Of a stretch of 64,000 nt of DNA, positions 33,283-42,967 are shown piece after piece. The first letter of the stretch is position 1, and the number at the start of each line of letters is the position of its first letter. Position numbers and translations under genes: made by a program. The stretch is from Kitasatospora sp. NBC_01250 (GTDB lineage: Bacteria > Actinomycetota > Actinomycetes > Streptomycetales > Streptomycetaceae): contig NZ_CP108476.1 of NCBI RefSeq assembly GCF_036226465.1, positions 4,898,001-4,962,000 of the forward strand, given 5' to 3'. The notes beneath the pieces are model-generated. The model was not told the origin of the DNA and searched no databases. It saw only the letters and a list, made by a program, of their open reading frames with translations.

Positions 33283-35349
33283 TCAGTCCGTGGCCATGGC
33301 CGGGTCGCTGGTGCTCGCCGCCCCGGTCTCCAGGTGGCCGCAGAGGCGGCGCAGGAAGGCGGCGTCCTGGTCGGCGGTGACCGCCAGGTCGTACCAGCCG
33401 CTGCTCTGCCCGGTGCGCGCCCGGTGCGTGGCGTGGGCGCCCGCCCGCAGCCGGTACTGCGCGGGCTGCTCCTTGCCGTAGCCGTCGGCGACGGTGAGCC
33501 GCACGGTGCTGTCCCCGTCGTTGGTCAGGGTCACCACCAGCTGCCCGCTGTCGCCGTCCTGGCAGGCCGTCACCGTCACCGCCGCGCCGCCGGGGCGGCC
33601 GGTGAGCCGGCGCTGGAAGCCGTTGGGGCCGTGCACGGTGAAGTCGTAGCCGTCCGGCCCGTTTTCCGCGAGGCTCCAGTCGGCCGACAGCTCGCGCCCG
33701 GCCTCCACCGTGTAGCTCCACGGGCCGTCCGGCTGCGACCGCGAGGTCACCAGGAAGTGCGCACCGGCCCGGCCCCGGCTGGCGAAGTCGATCCGCAGCC
33801 GTCCGTCGGAGCCGATCCGACCGTCGGCCTCCAGGGTGTACGGCAGCGCCCGCGCCGGCCGCAGTCCGCGCTCCTGCCGGGGCAGTTGCGGGTCGGCGGG
33901 GGGCACCGGCTTGTAGTCGGGGTGCCGGTTGTCGTCCGGCGGCAGGTAGCCGCTGGTGTCGGGCAGCCCGGGGACCTGCGCGTCCGGGGTGCGGAAGTCG
34001 AAGGCCGCGGTGAGGTCGCCGCAGACCGCGCGGCGCCAGGGCGAGATGTTCGGCTCGTGCACCCCGAACCGCCGCTCGATGAACTGGATGATCGAGGTGT
34101 GGTCGAAGGTCTGCGAGCAGACCGAACCGCCCTTGCTCCAGGGCGAGACGACGAGCATCGGCACCCGCTGCCCCAGCCCGTACGGACCGGCGGTGCTGGA
34201 GTCCCCCGCGGCCGGGGTGAAGAGCTCCCCGGTGGTGTCGACGGTGGAGCGGCCCTGGGCCGCGGTGGCGGGCGGGTACGGCGGCACCACGTGGTCGAAG
34301 AAGCCGTCGTTCTCGTCGTAGGTGATGAGCAGCGCCGTGCGGCTCCACACCTCCGGGTCCGCGGTGAGCGCCTCCAGCACCTGGGAGACGTACCAGGCGC
34401 CGTAGTTGGCGGGCCAGTTCGGGTGCTCGGTGAACGCCTCGGGGGCCACGATCCAGGAGACCTGGGGGAGCCTGCCGCCCGTCACGTCCGCCCGGAGCTG
34501 GTCGAAGAGGCCCTCGCCGCCCTGCGCGTCGGTGCCGGTCCTGGCCTTGTCGTAGAGCGGCTCGCCGGGCTTGGCGTTGCGGTACTGGTTGAAGTAGAGC
34601 AACGAGTTGTCCCCGTAGTTGCCCCGGTAGGCATCCTCTATCCAGCCCCAACCACCCTTCGCGTCGAGTCCGTTGCCCACGTCCTGGTAGATCCGCCAGG
34701 AGACCCCGGCCTGCTCCAGCCGCTCGGGGTAGGTGGTCCACGAGTAGCCGGCCTCGGCGTTGGTGACCACCGGGCCGCCGCCGCGCCCGTCGTTGCCGAC
34801 GTAGCCGCTCCACATGTAGTACCGGTTGGGGTCGGTGGGGCCGATCAGCGAGCAGTGGTAGGCGTCGCAGATGGTGAACGCGTCCGCCAGCGCGTAGTGG
34901 AAGGGGATGTCCTCGCGGGTGAGGTAGGCCATCGTGGTCGCGGTCTTGGCGGGTACCCACTGGTCGTACCGCCCCTGGTTGCGGGCCTGGTGGCTGCTGT
35001 TCCAGTCGTGCGCGAGGTCCTGCAGGAACTGCAGCCCGAGGTGGTCGGCAGTGGGCCGGAACGGCAGCACGTCCTTGCTGCCGTCCGACTGGTACCAGAC
35101 CGGCTTCCCGCTCGGCAGCGTCACCGGGCGCGGATCCCCGAAGCCCCGCACGCCGCGCAGCGTCCCGAAGTAGTGGTCGAAGGAGCGGTTCTCCTGCATC
35201 AGGACGACGATGTGCTCCACGTCCTGCAGGCTGCCGGTGCGTCGGTGGGCGGGAATCTCGGCGGCGCGCGCGATGCTGGTCGAAAGCGCGGACAACGCGG
35301 CCGTACCACCGGCCATCTGGATGAACCGGCGACGATTGATAGCGCTCAT
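33283..35349 (-). CDS. Tat-exported phosphocholine-type phospholipase C
   Basis: 688 residues from the ATG at 35349, usual family length. Twin-Arg signal at the start (N-R-R-R-F-I-Q-M-A-G-G-T-A-A-L), so export is folded, via Tat. The phosphoesterase core follows: V-E-H-I-V-V-L-M-Q-E-N-R-S-F-D-H-Y-F-G, whose Glu-Asn is the catalytic/metal site, then T-Y-D-E-N-D-G-F-F-D-H-V near 325. Two C-terminal DUF756-type domains complete the phosphocholine-specific layout. Releases phosphorylated head groups from phospholipids outside the cell; enzymes of this group are often phosphate-controlled, which fits the nearby Pst-like genes. Single gene, 46 bp after the zinc-ribbon gene in transcription order reversed. 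Confidence 0.92.
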   Translation of the reverse strand: MSAINRRRFIQMAGGTAALSALSTSIARAAEIPAHRRTGSLQDVEHIVVLMQENRSFDHYFGTLRGVRGFGDPRPVTLPSGKPVWYQSDGSKDVLPFRPTADHLGLQFLQDLAHDWNSSHQARNQGRYDQWVPAKTATTMAYLTREDIPFHYALADAFTICDAYHCSLIGPTDPNRYYMWSGYVGNDGRGGGPVVTNAEAGYSWTTYPERLEQAGVSWRIYQDVGNGLDAKGGWGWIEDAYRGNYGDNSLLYFNQYRNAKPGEPLYDKARTGTDAQGGEGLFDQLRADVTGGRLPQVSWIVAPEAFTEHPNWPANYGAWYVSQVLEALTADPEVWSRTALLITYDENDGFFDHVVPPYPPATAAQGRSTVDTTGELFTPAAGDSSTAGPYGLGQRVPMLVVSPWSKGGSVCSQTFDHTSIIQFIERRFGVHEPNISPWRRAVCGDLTAAFDFRTPDAQVPGLPDTSGYLPPDDNRHPDYKPVPPADPQLPRQERGLRPARALPYTLEADGRIGSDGRLRIDFASRGRAGAHFLVTSRSQPDGPWSYTVEAGRELSADWSLAENGPDGYDFTVHGPNGFQRRLTGRPGGAAVTVTACQDGDSGQLVVTLTNDGDSTVRLTVADGYGKEQPAQYRLRAGAHATHRARTGQSSGWYDLAVTADQDAAFLRRLCGHLETGAASTSDPAMATD

Positions 35350-35484
35350 GGCTGTCCTGTCCCGTACGGTGCCCCGGAGCGGCACGAGTGCTGAGACAGT
35401 GTCATGAGACGGCCGGGAACTCACGGCGGAACGCGGGGAGATTTCGCGGAAACCTTCCGCCGGCCGCGGCTCCCGCGGCGGCGG

Positions 35485-36129
35485 TCAGCGGTTGAGGTAC
35501 GCCAGGACGGCGAGCACCCGGCGGTTGTCGTCGTCGGAGGGCGGCAGCCCGAGCTTGTCGAAGATGGCGCCGGTGTGCTTGGTCACCGCGCTCATCGTGA
35601 TGCCCAGCCGCTGGCCGACCGCCGCGTTCGAGCGGCCCTCCGCCATGAGTTCGAGCACCTCGCGCTCGCGCGGGCTGAGTGCGGCGGTGCGGCCCCGGGC
35701 GTCGCCGCGGGTCAGGAGCTTCGCGATGACGTGCGGGTCCATCACCGTGCCCCCGGCGGCGACCCGGGTGACCGCGTCGACGAACTGGCCGATGTGCGAG
35801 ACCCGGTCCTTGAGCAGGTAGCCGACCGCGCCGGCGCCGTCGGCCAGCAACTCGCGGGCGTAGAGCTGCTCCACGTACTGCGAGAGCACCAGCACCGGGA
35901 GGCCGGGCGTGCGGCGGCGCGCTTCGAGGGCGACCTGCAGCCCTTCGTCGGTGCAGGACGGCGGCAGCCGGACGTCGACGACCGCGATGTCCGGCCGGTG
36001 GTCGATCAGCGCCTTGCGCAGCGACGGCCCGTTGTCCACGGACGCCACGACGTCGAAGCCGTGCCCGGTCAGGGTGCGGACCAGTCCGTCCCGCAGGATG
36101 AAGAGGTCTTCTGCGAGGACAACACGCAC
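35485..36129 (-). CDS. NarL/FixJ-family response regulator
   Basis: 214 residues. Receiver domain 1-120 with E-D acidic pair at 7-8, phospho-acceptor Asp52 (V-V-D-V-R-L-P-P), Thr/Ser near 82 and Lys near 106 (L-L-K-D-R-V). LuxR-type helix-turn-helix about 150-214 (L-S-P-R-E-R-E-V-L-E-L-M-A-E-G-R-S-N-A-A-V). The L-P-P-S-C-T-D-E-G loop is common in streptomycete members. It starts inside the end of the kinase gene (61-bp overlap), so the two are a cognate pair. Confidence 0.92.
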   Translation of the reverse strand: MRVVLAEDLFILRDGLVRTLTGHGFDVVASVDNGPSLRKALIDHRPDIAVVDVRLPPSCTDEGLQVALEARRRTPGLPVLVLSQYVEQLYARELLADGAGAVGYLLKDRVSHIGQFVDAVTRVAAGGTVMDPHVIAKLLTRGDARGRTAALSPREREVLELMAEGRSNAAVGQRLGITMSAVTKHTGAIFDKLGLPPSDDDNRRVLAVLAYLNR

Positions 36130-37397
36130 GGGATCTCCAGGAGGATGGTGGTCGGGCCGCCAGGCGGGCTGGCCACGGTGAGGGTGCCGTCGAAGGCGGC
36201 CAGTCGGCGCCCCACGCCGCGCAGGCCGGTGCCCAGGGCGGGGTCGGCGCCACCGCGGCCGTCGTCGCCGACCTCGACGGTCAGTGTGCCGTCCCGGTGG
36301 CCGATCACGACGTCCACCCGGCTCGCGCCGCTGTGCTTGGCCGCGTTGGCGAGCAGCTCGCTGACCGCGAAGTACGCGGCGGACTCGATCGGCGCGGTCG
36401 GCCGCCCCGCCAGCTGCGCCCGCACCTCGACGTCCAGCAGCGCGTCGAGGGCCAGTGCGCGCACGGCGTCGGCGATCCCGCGGTCGGCGAGGACGGGCGG
36501 GTGGATGCCGCGCACCAGGTTCCGCATCTCCTCCAGCGCCTTCGACGACGCCTCACGGGCCAGCACCACCAGCTCCCGGGCCGCCTCGGGATCCGCGCCG
36601 ATCAGCTGCTCGGCGTTGCCGAGGCTCATGCCCACGGCGACCAGTCGGGCCTGCGCGCCGTCGTGCAGGTCGCGCTCGATCCGGCGCAGCTCGGCGGCCC
36701 GGGTGTCCACCGCCTCGGCGCGGGTGTCGGCGAGGTGCGTGACGCGCTGGTGCAGTCGCGCCGAGCGGGAGGGCGCCAGCAGCAGCGCGGTCCACCGGGC
36801 GTGCAGCCGCAGGACCGGCGGCCCGACGAGCAGGCCGGCCGCGATCAGCGCGAGCCCGACGGCCGCCGCGGCCAGCGCCGTCGCGGTGGAGTGCACGTGG
36901 ACGGCGGTGTACCAGTTGCTGCCCCCGGCCCGCTCGATCGGCCGCCAGACGAAGGGCTGGACGAAGGCCCCGAAGGCGCCGTACCCGATCAGCGCGGCGG
37001 GCGCGCTCGCGAGCGCCGCCCCGACGTAGGGGTCGGTCATCGACCACCACAGGTCGCGCAGGGTGGCCGGGTCGTCCAGCAGCGCCCGGCCCTCCTGGAT
37101 CCGGCCCCGGAGCCCGGCCCGCGGCGGCGGCAGCGCACGGTAGGGCGCGGGGATCGCCACGCCGCCCCAGCGCTCGGCGCGGTCGCGGGCCGTGGTGGCC
37201 ACCCGGCGCAGCCCGTCGAAGGAGGGCCGCAGCAGGTAGCAGCCGAGGCCGGCGCCCAGCAGCAGACCGGCCGCGGTGAGGGCGAGCACCACAGCAGCCT
37301 CGGCCAGTGCCCACCAGGCGAGCAGCAGGCCCCGGCCGGGGGCGAGCAGGCGGTCGGCCCAGCTGTCGGCGCCACCCCGGTTCGCGGAACTCTTCAC
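36069..37397 (-). CDS. Sensor histidine kinase, NarL-type partner
   Basis: 442 residues from a GTG at 37397. Membrane sensor region about 20-200 with four hydrophobic stretches, the outline of the sensor domain common in streptomycete kinases; then HisKA_3 with L-R-R-I-E-R-D-L-H-D-G-A-Q-A-R-L (His245) and a HATPase_c domain (N-A-A-K-H-S-G-A-S, D-D-G-R-G-G-A, G-T-G-L-R-G-V-G-R-R). It overlaps the protease gene upstream by 4 bp and the response regulator downstream by 61 bp, giving a three-gene operon. Signal unknown; envelope stress is a reasonable guess from the membrane protease. Confidence 0.92.
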   Translation of the reverse strand: MKSSANRGGADSWADRLLAPGRGLLLAWWALAEAAVVLALTAAGLLLGAGLGCYLLRPSFDGLRRVATTARDRAERWGGVAIPAPYRALPPPRAGLRGRIQEGRALLDDPATLRDLWWSMTDPYVGAALASAPAALIGYGAFGAFVQPFVWRPIERAGGSNWYTAVHVHSTATALAAAAVGLALIAAGLLVGPPVLRLHARWTALLLAPSRSARLHQRVTHLADTRAEAVDTRAAELRRIERDLHDGAQARLVAVGMSLGNAEQLIGADPEAARELVVLAREASSKALEEMRNLVRGIHPPVLADRGIADAVRALALDALLDVEVRAQLAGRPTAPIESAAYFAVSELLANAAKHSGASRVDVVIGHRDGTLTVEVGDDGRGGADPALGTGLRGVGRRLAAFDGTLTVASPPGGPTTILLEIPCVLSSQKTSSSCGTDWSAP

Positions 37398-38209
37398 CGG
37401 GACATCCTCCGGTAGCGGCCAACGAGGGTGTGCAGCGCTGTCGCGGCGGCCGTCGAACCGCCGGCGAGGATCACCATGTTGACGAGACTCCCCTTCTCGC
37501 AGTCGAGCAGCGTGAGCGTGCCCAGGTTCATCAGCCAGTGGAACGAGCCGGCGACCAGCAGCGCCCCGCCGCCCGCCCCCACACCCCTGACCAGGTCACT
37601 CATGATGACGGAGATCGCGACCGTCATCACCAGGAAGGCTGCCACGAACGCGGCGCCGAACGCGTAGTACTGCACGTGCCAGGTCCCCCACAGCACGCCG
37701 ACGACGAGCGCCGCCACCGGGCCCGAGCGGCGGCTCTCCAGGTGCGGCTGCAGGAAGACCCGCCAGCCCAGCTCCTCGCCGCACGCGCCGATCAGCTGGA
37801 GGACGGCGATCAGCCAGAACGGGTGCGCGAACGATCCGGGACCGGTCAGGTGGACCGGTCGGCCCATCAGGCGGAGCGCCCCGAGGCAGAGCGCGAACAT
37901 CGCGCCCAGCACGCCGGCCCCCACCGCGCAGCGGGCGAGCACCGCCCGGATGCCCGGGGCGGGCCGGTGCCCCGCCGTCCCGGGCCCGCGGCGGCAGAGC
38001 GCCAGCACCGCCAGCACCCCGAGGCTCGGCCCGAACTGGGGCAGCATCAGGAGCTGCGGATCGAGGCGGACGACCGGCTGGAGCGCCAGCAGGGCGCCGG
38101 CGCCGAGCCAGGTCGCGATCGTGAACACCGCGGTCGCCCGCCAGAAGCGGGACCGCGGCACGGCCCTGCCCGGGGCGGCGCCCCGCACTGCCTGCATGGT
38201 CTCGGACAC
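37394..38209 (-). CDS. CPBP-family intramembrane metalloprotease
   Basis: 271 residues with about seven to eight membrane helices. The three CPBP (Rce1-like) motifs are present: C-G-E-E-L-G-W-R-V-F-L-Q, W-G-T-W-H-V-Q-Y-Y, and S-F-H-W-L-M-N, supplying Glu and His residues of the active site. The GTG at 38209 with AGGGGG upstream is chosen; an ATG at 38197 is the alternative. First gene of the operon with kinase and response regulator, so it may process a membrane protein or peptide connected with that signalling path, or be its regulated output. Confidence 0.85.
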   Translation of the reverse strand: MSETMQAVRGAAPGRAVPRSRFWRATAVFTIATWLGAGALLALQPVVRLDPQLLMLPQFGPSLGVLAVLALCRRGPGTAGHRPAPGIRAVLARCAVGAGVLGAMFALCLGALRLMGRPVHLTGPGSFAHPFWLIAVLQLIGACGEELGWRVFLQPHLESRRSGPVAALVVGVLWGTWHVQYYAFGAAFVAAFLVMTVAISVIMSDLVRGVGAGGGALLVAGSFHWLMNLGTLTLLDCEKGSLVNMVILAGGSTAAATALHTLVGRYRRMSR

Positions 38210-38417
38210 TGTGCCCCCTCGTCGGATGCCGGCCTTCGGCACCTGTGACGATGCCGGAGGCCGCTGCCCGGCGTCCTGGGCCCAGCTCCACCCGGGGAGG
38301 TGCACTTTTGCGCACCTCCCCGGGGCACGCCGATCGGGTGAAGCTCGCCAGAGCCCTTCGCACCGTCCGCCCGGTGGACTAACGTCTGTTTCGCGCATGT
38401 GACTTGACGGGGGAAGC

Positions 38418-39146
38418 ATGGCGATCGAACTACCGGGCGAAGTCGTCTCGATGCTCCAGTTCATCGGGGTGAACTGGCCGAACGTGAACGAGGACAAGGT
38501 CCGCGACATGGCCTCCCACATCCGGGAGTTCGCGGACGGCGTGGACGGTACGCACCAGAAGGCGACGGCCACCGTCCACCAGCTGGCGGCCAGCTACCAG
38601 GGCGCCTCCTACGAGACGCTGGTGGCGAGCTGGGCGAAGCTGTCGTCCACCCACATGACCGACCTGGTCGACGCCTGCCACACGGTGGCCACCGCGCTGG
38701 ACGCGGCGGCCGACACGATCGTGGCGATGAAGTGGCAGGCGATCGGCGAACTCGGCGGGCTGGCCGTGACGTTCGCCGCCGACCAGGCGGCCTCGGTGAT
38801 GACGCTGGGCCTGGCGGAGGCCGGCATGGCGCTGATCGTCGAAGGCGCCGAGCGCATCACCGACTACCTGGAGCAGCAGCTCGAGCAGTACATCATCGGC
38901 GAGGTGATCGAGGCCGCGATCGGCCCGCTGGTGGACATCGTGGCCAAGGCGGTCAGCGGTCTCGCCTTCGAAGCGGTCGAGGGCGTCCTGGGCGTCCCGG
39001 GCAGCGCCGGGCCCGGCGGCAGCGGCTTCATGATCGACCCGAAGGCCCTGGAGGACCACGCCGACACGGTGACCTCGCACGCCCAGGAGGTCGAGGGCCA
39101 CGCCCAACTGCTGAAGGGCCGGCTGACGGGGGTGGACTTCACATGA
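38418..39146 (+). CDS. WXG/LXG-like helical protein upstream of RHS toxin
   Basis: 242 residues. The N-terminal 105 residues form long helices with W-P-N-V-N-E-D-K-V-R-D-M-A ... Y-E-T-L-V-A-S-W-A-K-L, the WXG100-like outline of proteins linked to ESX/type VII secretion. A hydrophobic, helical middle (about 110-190) could insert in or cross a membrane. Its ATGA overlap with the RHS gene shows that the two are made together; WXG-like partners commonly act as secretion adaptors for large polymorphic toxins in actinobacteria. Ribosome site GGGGGAAG. Confidence 0.75.
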   Translation: MAIELPGEVVSMLQFIGVNWPNVNEDKVRDMASHIREFADGVDGTHQKATATVHQLAASYQGASYETLVASWAKLSSTHMTDLVDACHTVATALDAAADTIVAMKWQAIGELGGLAVTFAADQAASVMTLGLAEAGMALIVEGAERITDYLEQQLEQYIIGEVIEAAIGPLVDIVAKAVSGLAFEAVEGVLGVPGSAGPGGSGFMIDPKALEDHADTVTSHAQEVEGHAQLLKGRLTGVDFT

Positions 39147-42100
39147 GCAACCGCATCGTGCAGGCGCTGGAGGACGGCGCCAGGCGGCTGGGCAAGACGC
39201 TGGCGGAGGACGCCGGCAAGACGGTCAAGGACCTCTACCACTCGGCCGGCACCAAGCTGAAGACCGTGGCCAAGCGCACCGCTGAGGCGGACGCCGAGCA
39301 CGAGTCGGCGTTGAAGAAGATCATGGGGGACGCCGAGCACGACGAGCCGCACCTGCCGGGCGGGAGCGGGGACCGGTCCAAGCCGGGAGACGAGGGCGCC
39401 GGTCGCCGCCAGGCGGCCGACCCCCGCGAGGCCGGCCGCACGGAGGACGCGGTCTGCCCGGGCGGTGAGCCCGTCGACATGGCCACCGGGCGGATGTTCA
39501 TCGACCAGGTGGACGCCTCGCTGCCCGGCTCGCTCCCGCTGCTCTTCACCCGCACCTTCGAGTCCGGCTACCGGGCCGGGCGCTGGATGGGCCGCCGCTG
39601 GGTCTGCACCTTCGACGAGCGCCTGGAGATCGACGCCGAGGGCGTGGTCCACCTCGGCGCCGACCGCCGCACCCAGGCCTACCCCCACCCCGGACCGGGC
39701 GATCCCGTCCGGGCGAGCGCGGGCGAGCGCCGCGACCTGGCCCTGGCCCCCGGCGGCTACACCCTCACCGACCGCGCCACCGGCCTGGTCCGCGAGTTCA
39801 CCCTCGAGCCCGGCGGCACCGAGGCCCTGCTCACCCGGGTCCGCGACCGCTCCGGCCGCCACTACGACCTCGCCTACGACGAGCACGGCACCCCGCACTC
39901 CATCACCCACTCCGGCGGCTACCGCCTGCTGGTCACCGTCGACAACGACCGCATCACCGCCCTGCGCCTGGCCGGTGCCGGCCCGGACGGCCACGACGCC
40001 CTCCTGCTGCGCTACGGCTACACCGACGGCCACCTGACCAGCGTCTACAACTCCTCCGGCAGGCCCATGCGCTTCGCCAACGACGCCGGCGGCCGCATCC
40101 TGTCCTGGACCGACCGCAACGACTCCCAGTACTGCTACGTCTACGACCACCTCGACCGCGTCATCGACGAGGGCGGCGCCGACGGCTCCCTCAAGTTCCG
40201 CTTCACCTACGGCGACCCGGACCCGGTCACCGGCCTGCGGACCCACACCGAGACCAACGCCCTGGGCCACACCACCACGTACACCGTCAACGAACACGCC
40301 CAGATCACCGCCGTCACCGATCCGCTGGGCCACACCACCCACGACGAACGCGACGAGTACGACCGCCTCCTCGCCCGGACCGACCCCTTGGGCCGCACCA
40401 CCCGCTACGCGTACGACGGCGCGGGGGACCTGATCACGGTCACCCGCCCGGACGGCGAACGGACCACGGCGCGCTACGCGGACTGCGGCGCGCTGCCGAC
40501 CGAGGTCGTCGAACCCGGTGGGGCGACCTGGCAGCAGAGCTACGACGAGTCCGGGCGACGGATCGCGCTCGTCGATCCGCTCGGCGCCACGACGGCCTAC
40601 GGCTACGACGAGCACGGGCACCTGAGTACCGTCACCGATGCCCTCGGCGGGGTTACCAGGGTCGTCTGTGACGCGGCCGGCCTCCTGGTGCGGATCACCG
40701 ATCCGAGCGGCGCCACGAACGGCTACCAGCGCGACGCGTTCGGCCGGATCGTGGCGCACACCGATCCGCTCGGTGCGGTCACCCGGCTGTCCTGGACGAT
40801 CGAGGGCTACCCGGCCTCGCGCACGACACCGGACGGCGCCTGCGAGACCTGGACGTACGACGGTGAGGGCAACCTGCTCGCCCATGTCGACCAACTCGGC
40901 CAGGTCACCGGCTACGAGTACGGCCACTTCGAGACCCTGGCCGCCCGGACCGACCCGGACGGCGCCCGCTACGCGTTCGAGCACGACGCCCACATGCAGC
41001 TGACGGGTGTCACCAACGCGCTCGGCCTGCGGTGGACCTACAGCTACGACGCGGCCGGGCGCCTGGTCGGCGAACGGGACTTCAACGGACGGACGGTCCG
41101 GTACGGGCTCGATGCCGCCGGGCAGCTCGGCACGCTGGTCAATCCGCTGGGACAGCAGCTGCGGTACGAGCGCGACCGGCTCGGCCGTACCGTCTCGCTG
41201 GACGCCGCCGGACGGACCACGCGGTACAGCTACGACCCCGGTGGCCACCTGATCGGGGCAACGGGCCCCGGCGTCGAGCTCGTTCGCACCGTGGACGCCG
41301 TCGGCAACGTGCGGACGGAGACCGTCAACGGGCGAACCCTGGTCAGTGACCGCGACCCGCTGGGCCGGGTGGTCCGAAGAACCACACCGGCGGGCCACGT
41401 CAGCACGTGGAGCTACGACGCGGCCGGGCGGCCGACGGCCCTCACGACCCCCGGCGGGTCCTTCGACTTCGCCCACGACCGGGCCGGCCGGGAGACCCGG
41501 CGGGTCATCGGCGGCCGTCTCACCCTGACCAGCAGCTGGGACAGCCGCAACCGGCTGATCGGCCGGGTGCTGGGCACCCCGGACACCGTGCTGGGACGCC
41601 ACGACTACGTCTACCGTGCGGACGACGGCCTGATCGGCCTCGACGATCTGCTCGGTGGGCCGCGGGAGTTCGTCCTCGACGCGGTGGGCCGGGTCACCGC
41701 GGTGCGGGCGGCCGGCTGGACCGAGAACTACTCCTACGATCCGGCCGGCAACCTCACCGCCGCCGACTGGCCCGCCTCCTCGGCCGGCCGGGCGGCGCTC
41801 GGAGCCCGCTCCTACGCCGGGACCCGGCTCGTCTCGGCCGGGCGGGTCGGCTACGCGTACGACGCGGCCCGCCGCATGACGCTCCGGCAGGTCGCGCGGC
41901 AGTCGCGCGAGCCGGACACCTGGCGCTACACCTGGGACGCGCAGGACCGCCTCACCGGCGTCACGACACCGGACGGCGCCTGCTGGCAGTACCTCTACGA
42001 CCCGCTCGGGCGGCGCATCGCCAAGCAGCGCCTGGACGGTTCGGCCGTGGTGGAACGCACGGAGTTCACCTGGGACGGCTCCACCCTCGCCGAGCAGACC

Positions 42101-42937
42101 ACGCACGCGCCCTACCTGCCCGGTCCGCACACGCTGAGCTGGGACCACGACGGGCTCCACCCGCTGGCGCAGACGGAGACGATCGCGGCCCCGGGCAGAT
42201 CGGAGCGCCGGTTCTTCGCGATCGTGACCGACCTGGTCGGCACGCCGGTCGAACTGGTCGACACGGCGACCGACTCCGTGGCGTGGCGCGCCACCGCCAC
42301 GCTGTGGGGAGCCACCTCCTGGCCCGCCGGCAGCGCCACCTACACCCCGCTGCGCTTTCCCGGCCAGTACTTCGACCCCGAGACGCGGCTCCACTACAAC
42401 CACCACCGCTACTACGACCCGGAGACCGCGCGCTACGTCAGCCCTGACCCGCTGGGGCTGGCGCCGGCCCAGAACTACGAGGCCTACGTCCACAACCCGC
42501 ACACGTGGACCGACCACCTCGGGCTCTCGCCGCACCGCGGCTCCAGCCGTTCCCGGGCCCCCGAGACGCCCAAGGCGGCCGATCCGGTCACCATCCGGCA
42601 CTTCACCAGTGAGGACAGCTACAAGAAGATCATGAGCGGCGGGTCGAAGGAGAGCATCCTGCTCAAGGCCTCCTCGCCGGACAAGGGGCATCCGCGCGGC
42701 GTCTACGTGACACCCATGAGTCCTGCGGAGATCCTCGCGAAAAAAGGCGGCTTCAAGTCGTTCCTGGGCATCACCAACGAGAAATCGCAATACCTCATCG
42801 AATTCCAGGTGCCGGCCGACCAGTTTCCCGGAAGGATTCGCGGCGGGCGTTCCCACGTCTGGTTCAGCCCGGATGACATACGGATCCCCAAGGGGTCGAT
42901 CACCTATCATGGACCGACGTCGGGCTGGTCGGGCTAG
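39143..42937 (+). CDS. RHS-repeat polymorphic toxin with ADP-ribosyltransferase-like (HYD1-type) C-terminus
   Basis: 1264 residues. Order: helical leader 1-105; DUF6531-type segment beginning C-P-G-G-E-P-V-D-M-A-T-G-R near 110; RHS/YD repeats to about 1090; core end F-P-G-Q-Y-F-D-P-E-T-R-L-H-Y-N and the junction P-D-P-L-G-L near 1100, then D-H-L-G-L. Variable tip about 1147-1264: I-R-H-F-T-S-E-D-S-Y-K-K-I, S-I-L-L-K-A-S, H-P-R-G-V-Y-V-T-P-M-S-P and Y-L-I-E-F-Q-V-P, resembling the ART-HYD1 toxin fold. The RHS shell encloses and releases the tip after delivery to a competitor. No own signal peptide, so export probably uses the WXG-like partner. Codon use is more mixed in the tip, as expected of a swapped module. 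Confidence 0.88.
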   Translation: MSNRIVQALEDGARRLGKTLAEDAGKTVKDLYHSAGTKLKTVAKRTAEADAEHESALKKIMGDAEHDEPHLPGGSGDRSKPGDEGAGRRQAADPREAGRTEDAVCPGGEPVDMATGRMFIDQVDASLPGSLPLLFTRTFESGYRAGRWMGRRWVCTFDERLEIDAEGVVHLGADRRTQAYPHPGPGDPVRASAGERRDLALAPGGYTLTDRATGLVREFTLEPGGTEALLTRVRDRSGRHYDLAYDEHGTPHSITHSGGYRLLVTVDNDRITALRLAGAGPDGHDALLLRYGYTDGHLTSVYNSSGRPMRFANDAGGRILSWTDRNDSQYCYVYDHLDRVIDEGGADGSLKFRFTYGDPDPVTGLRTHTETNALGHTTTYTVNEHAQITAVTDPLGHTTHDERDEYDRLLARTDPLGRTTRYAYDGAGDLITVTRPDGERTTARYADCGALPTEVVEPGGATWQQSYDESGRRIALVDPLGATTAYGYDEHGHLSTVTDALGGVTRVVCDAAGLLVRITDPSGATNGYQRDAFGRIVAHTDPLGAVTRLSWTIEGYPASRTTPDGACETWTYDGEGNLLAHVDQLGQVTGYEYGHFETLAARTDPDGARYAFEHDAHMQLTGVTNALGLRWTYSYDAAGRLVGERDFNGRTVRYGLDAAGQLGTLVNPLGQQLRYERDRLGRTVSLDAAGRTTRYSYDPGGHLIGATGPGVELVRTVDAVGNVRTETVNGRTLVSDRDPLGRVVRRTTPAGHVSTWSYDAAGRPTALTTPGGSFDFAHDRAGRETRRVIGGRLTLTSSWDSRNRLIGRVLGTPDTVLGRHDYVYRADDGLIGLDDLLGGPREFVLDAVGRVTAVRAAGWTENYSYDPAGNLTAADWPASSAGRAALGARSYAGTRLVSAGRVGYAYDAARRMTLRQVARQSREPDTWRYTWDAQDRLTGVTTPDGACWQYLYDPLGRRIAKQRLDGSAVVERTEFTWDGSTLAEQTTHAPYLPGPHTLSWDHDGLHPLAQTETIAAPGRSERRFFAIVTDLVGTPVELVDTATDSVAWRATATLWGATSWPAGSATYTPLRFPGQYFDPETRLHYNHHRYYDPETARYVSPDPLGLAPAQNYEAYVHNPHTWTDHLGLSPHRGSSRSRAPETPKAADPVTIRHFTSEDSYKKIMSGGSKESILLKASSPDKGHPRGVYVTPMSPAEILAKKGGFKSFLGITNEKSQYLIEFQVPADQFPGRIRGGRSHVWFSPDDIRIPKGSITYHGPTSGWSG

Positions 42938-42967
42938 CGTCGGCGCACCGTCTCTTGGAGGGGTTCG

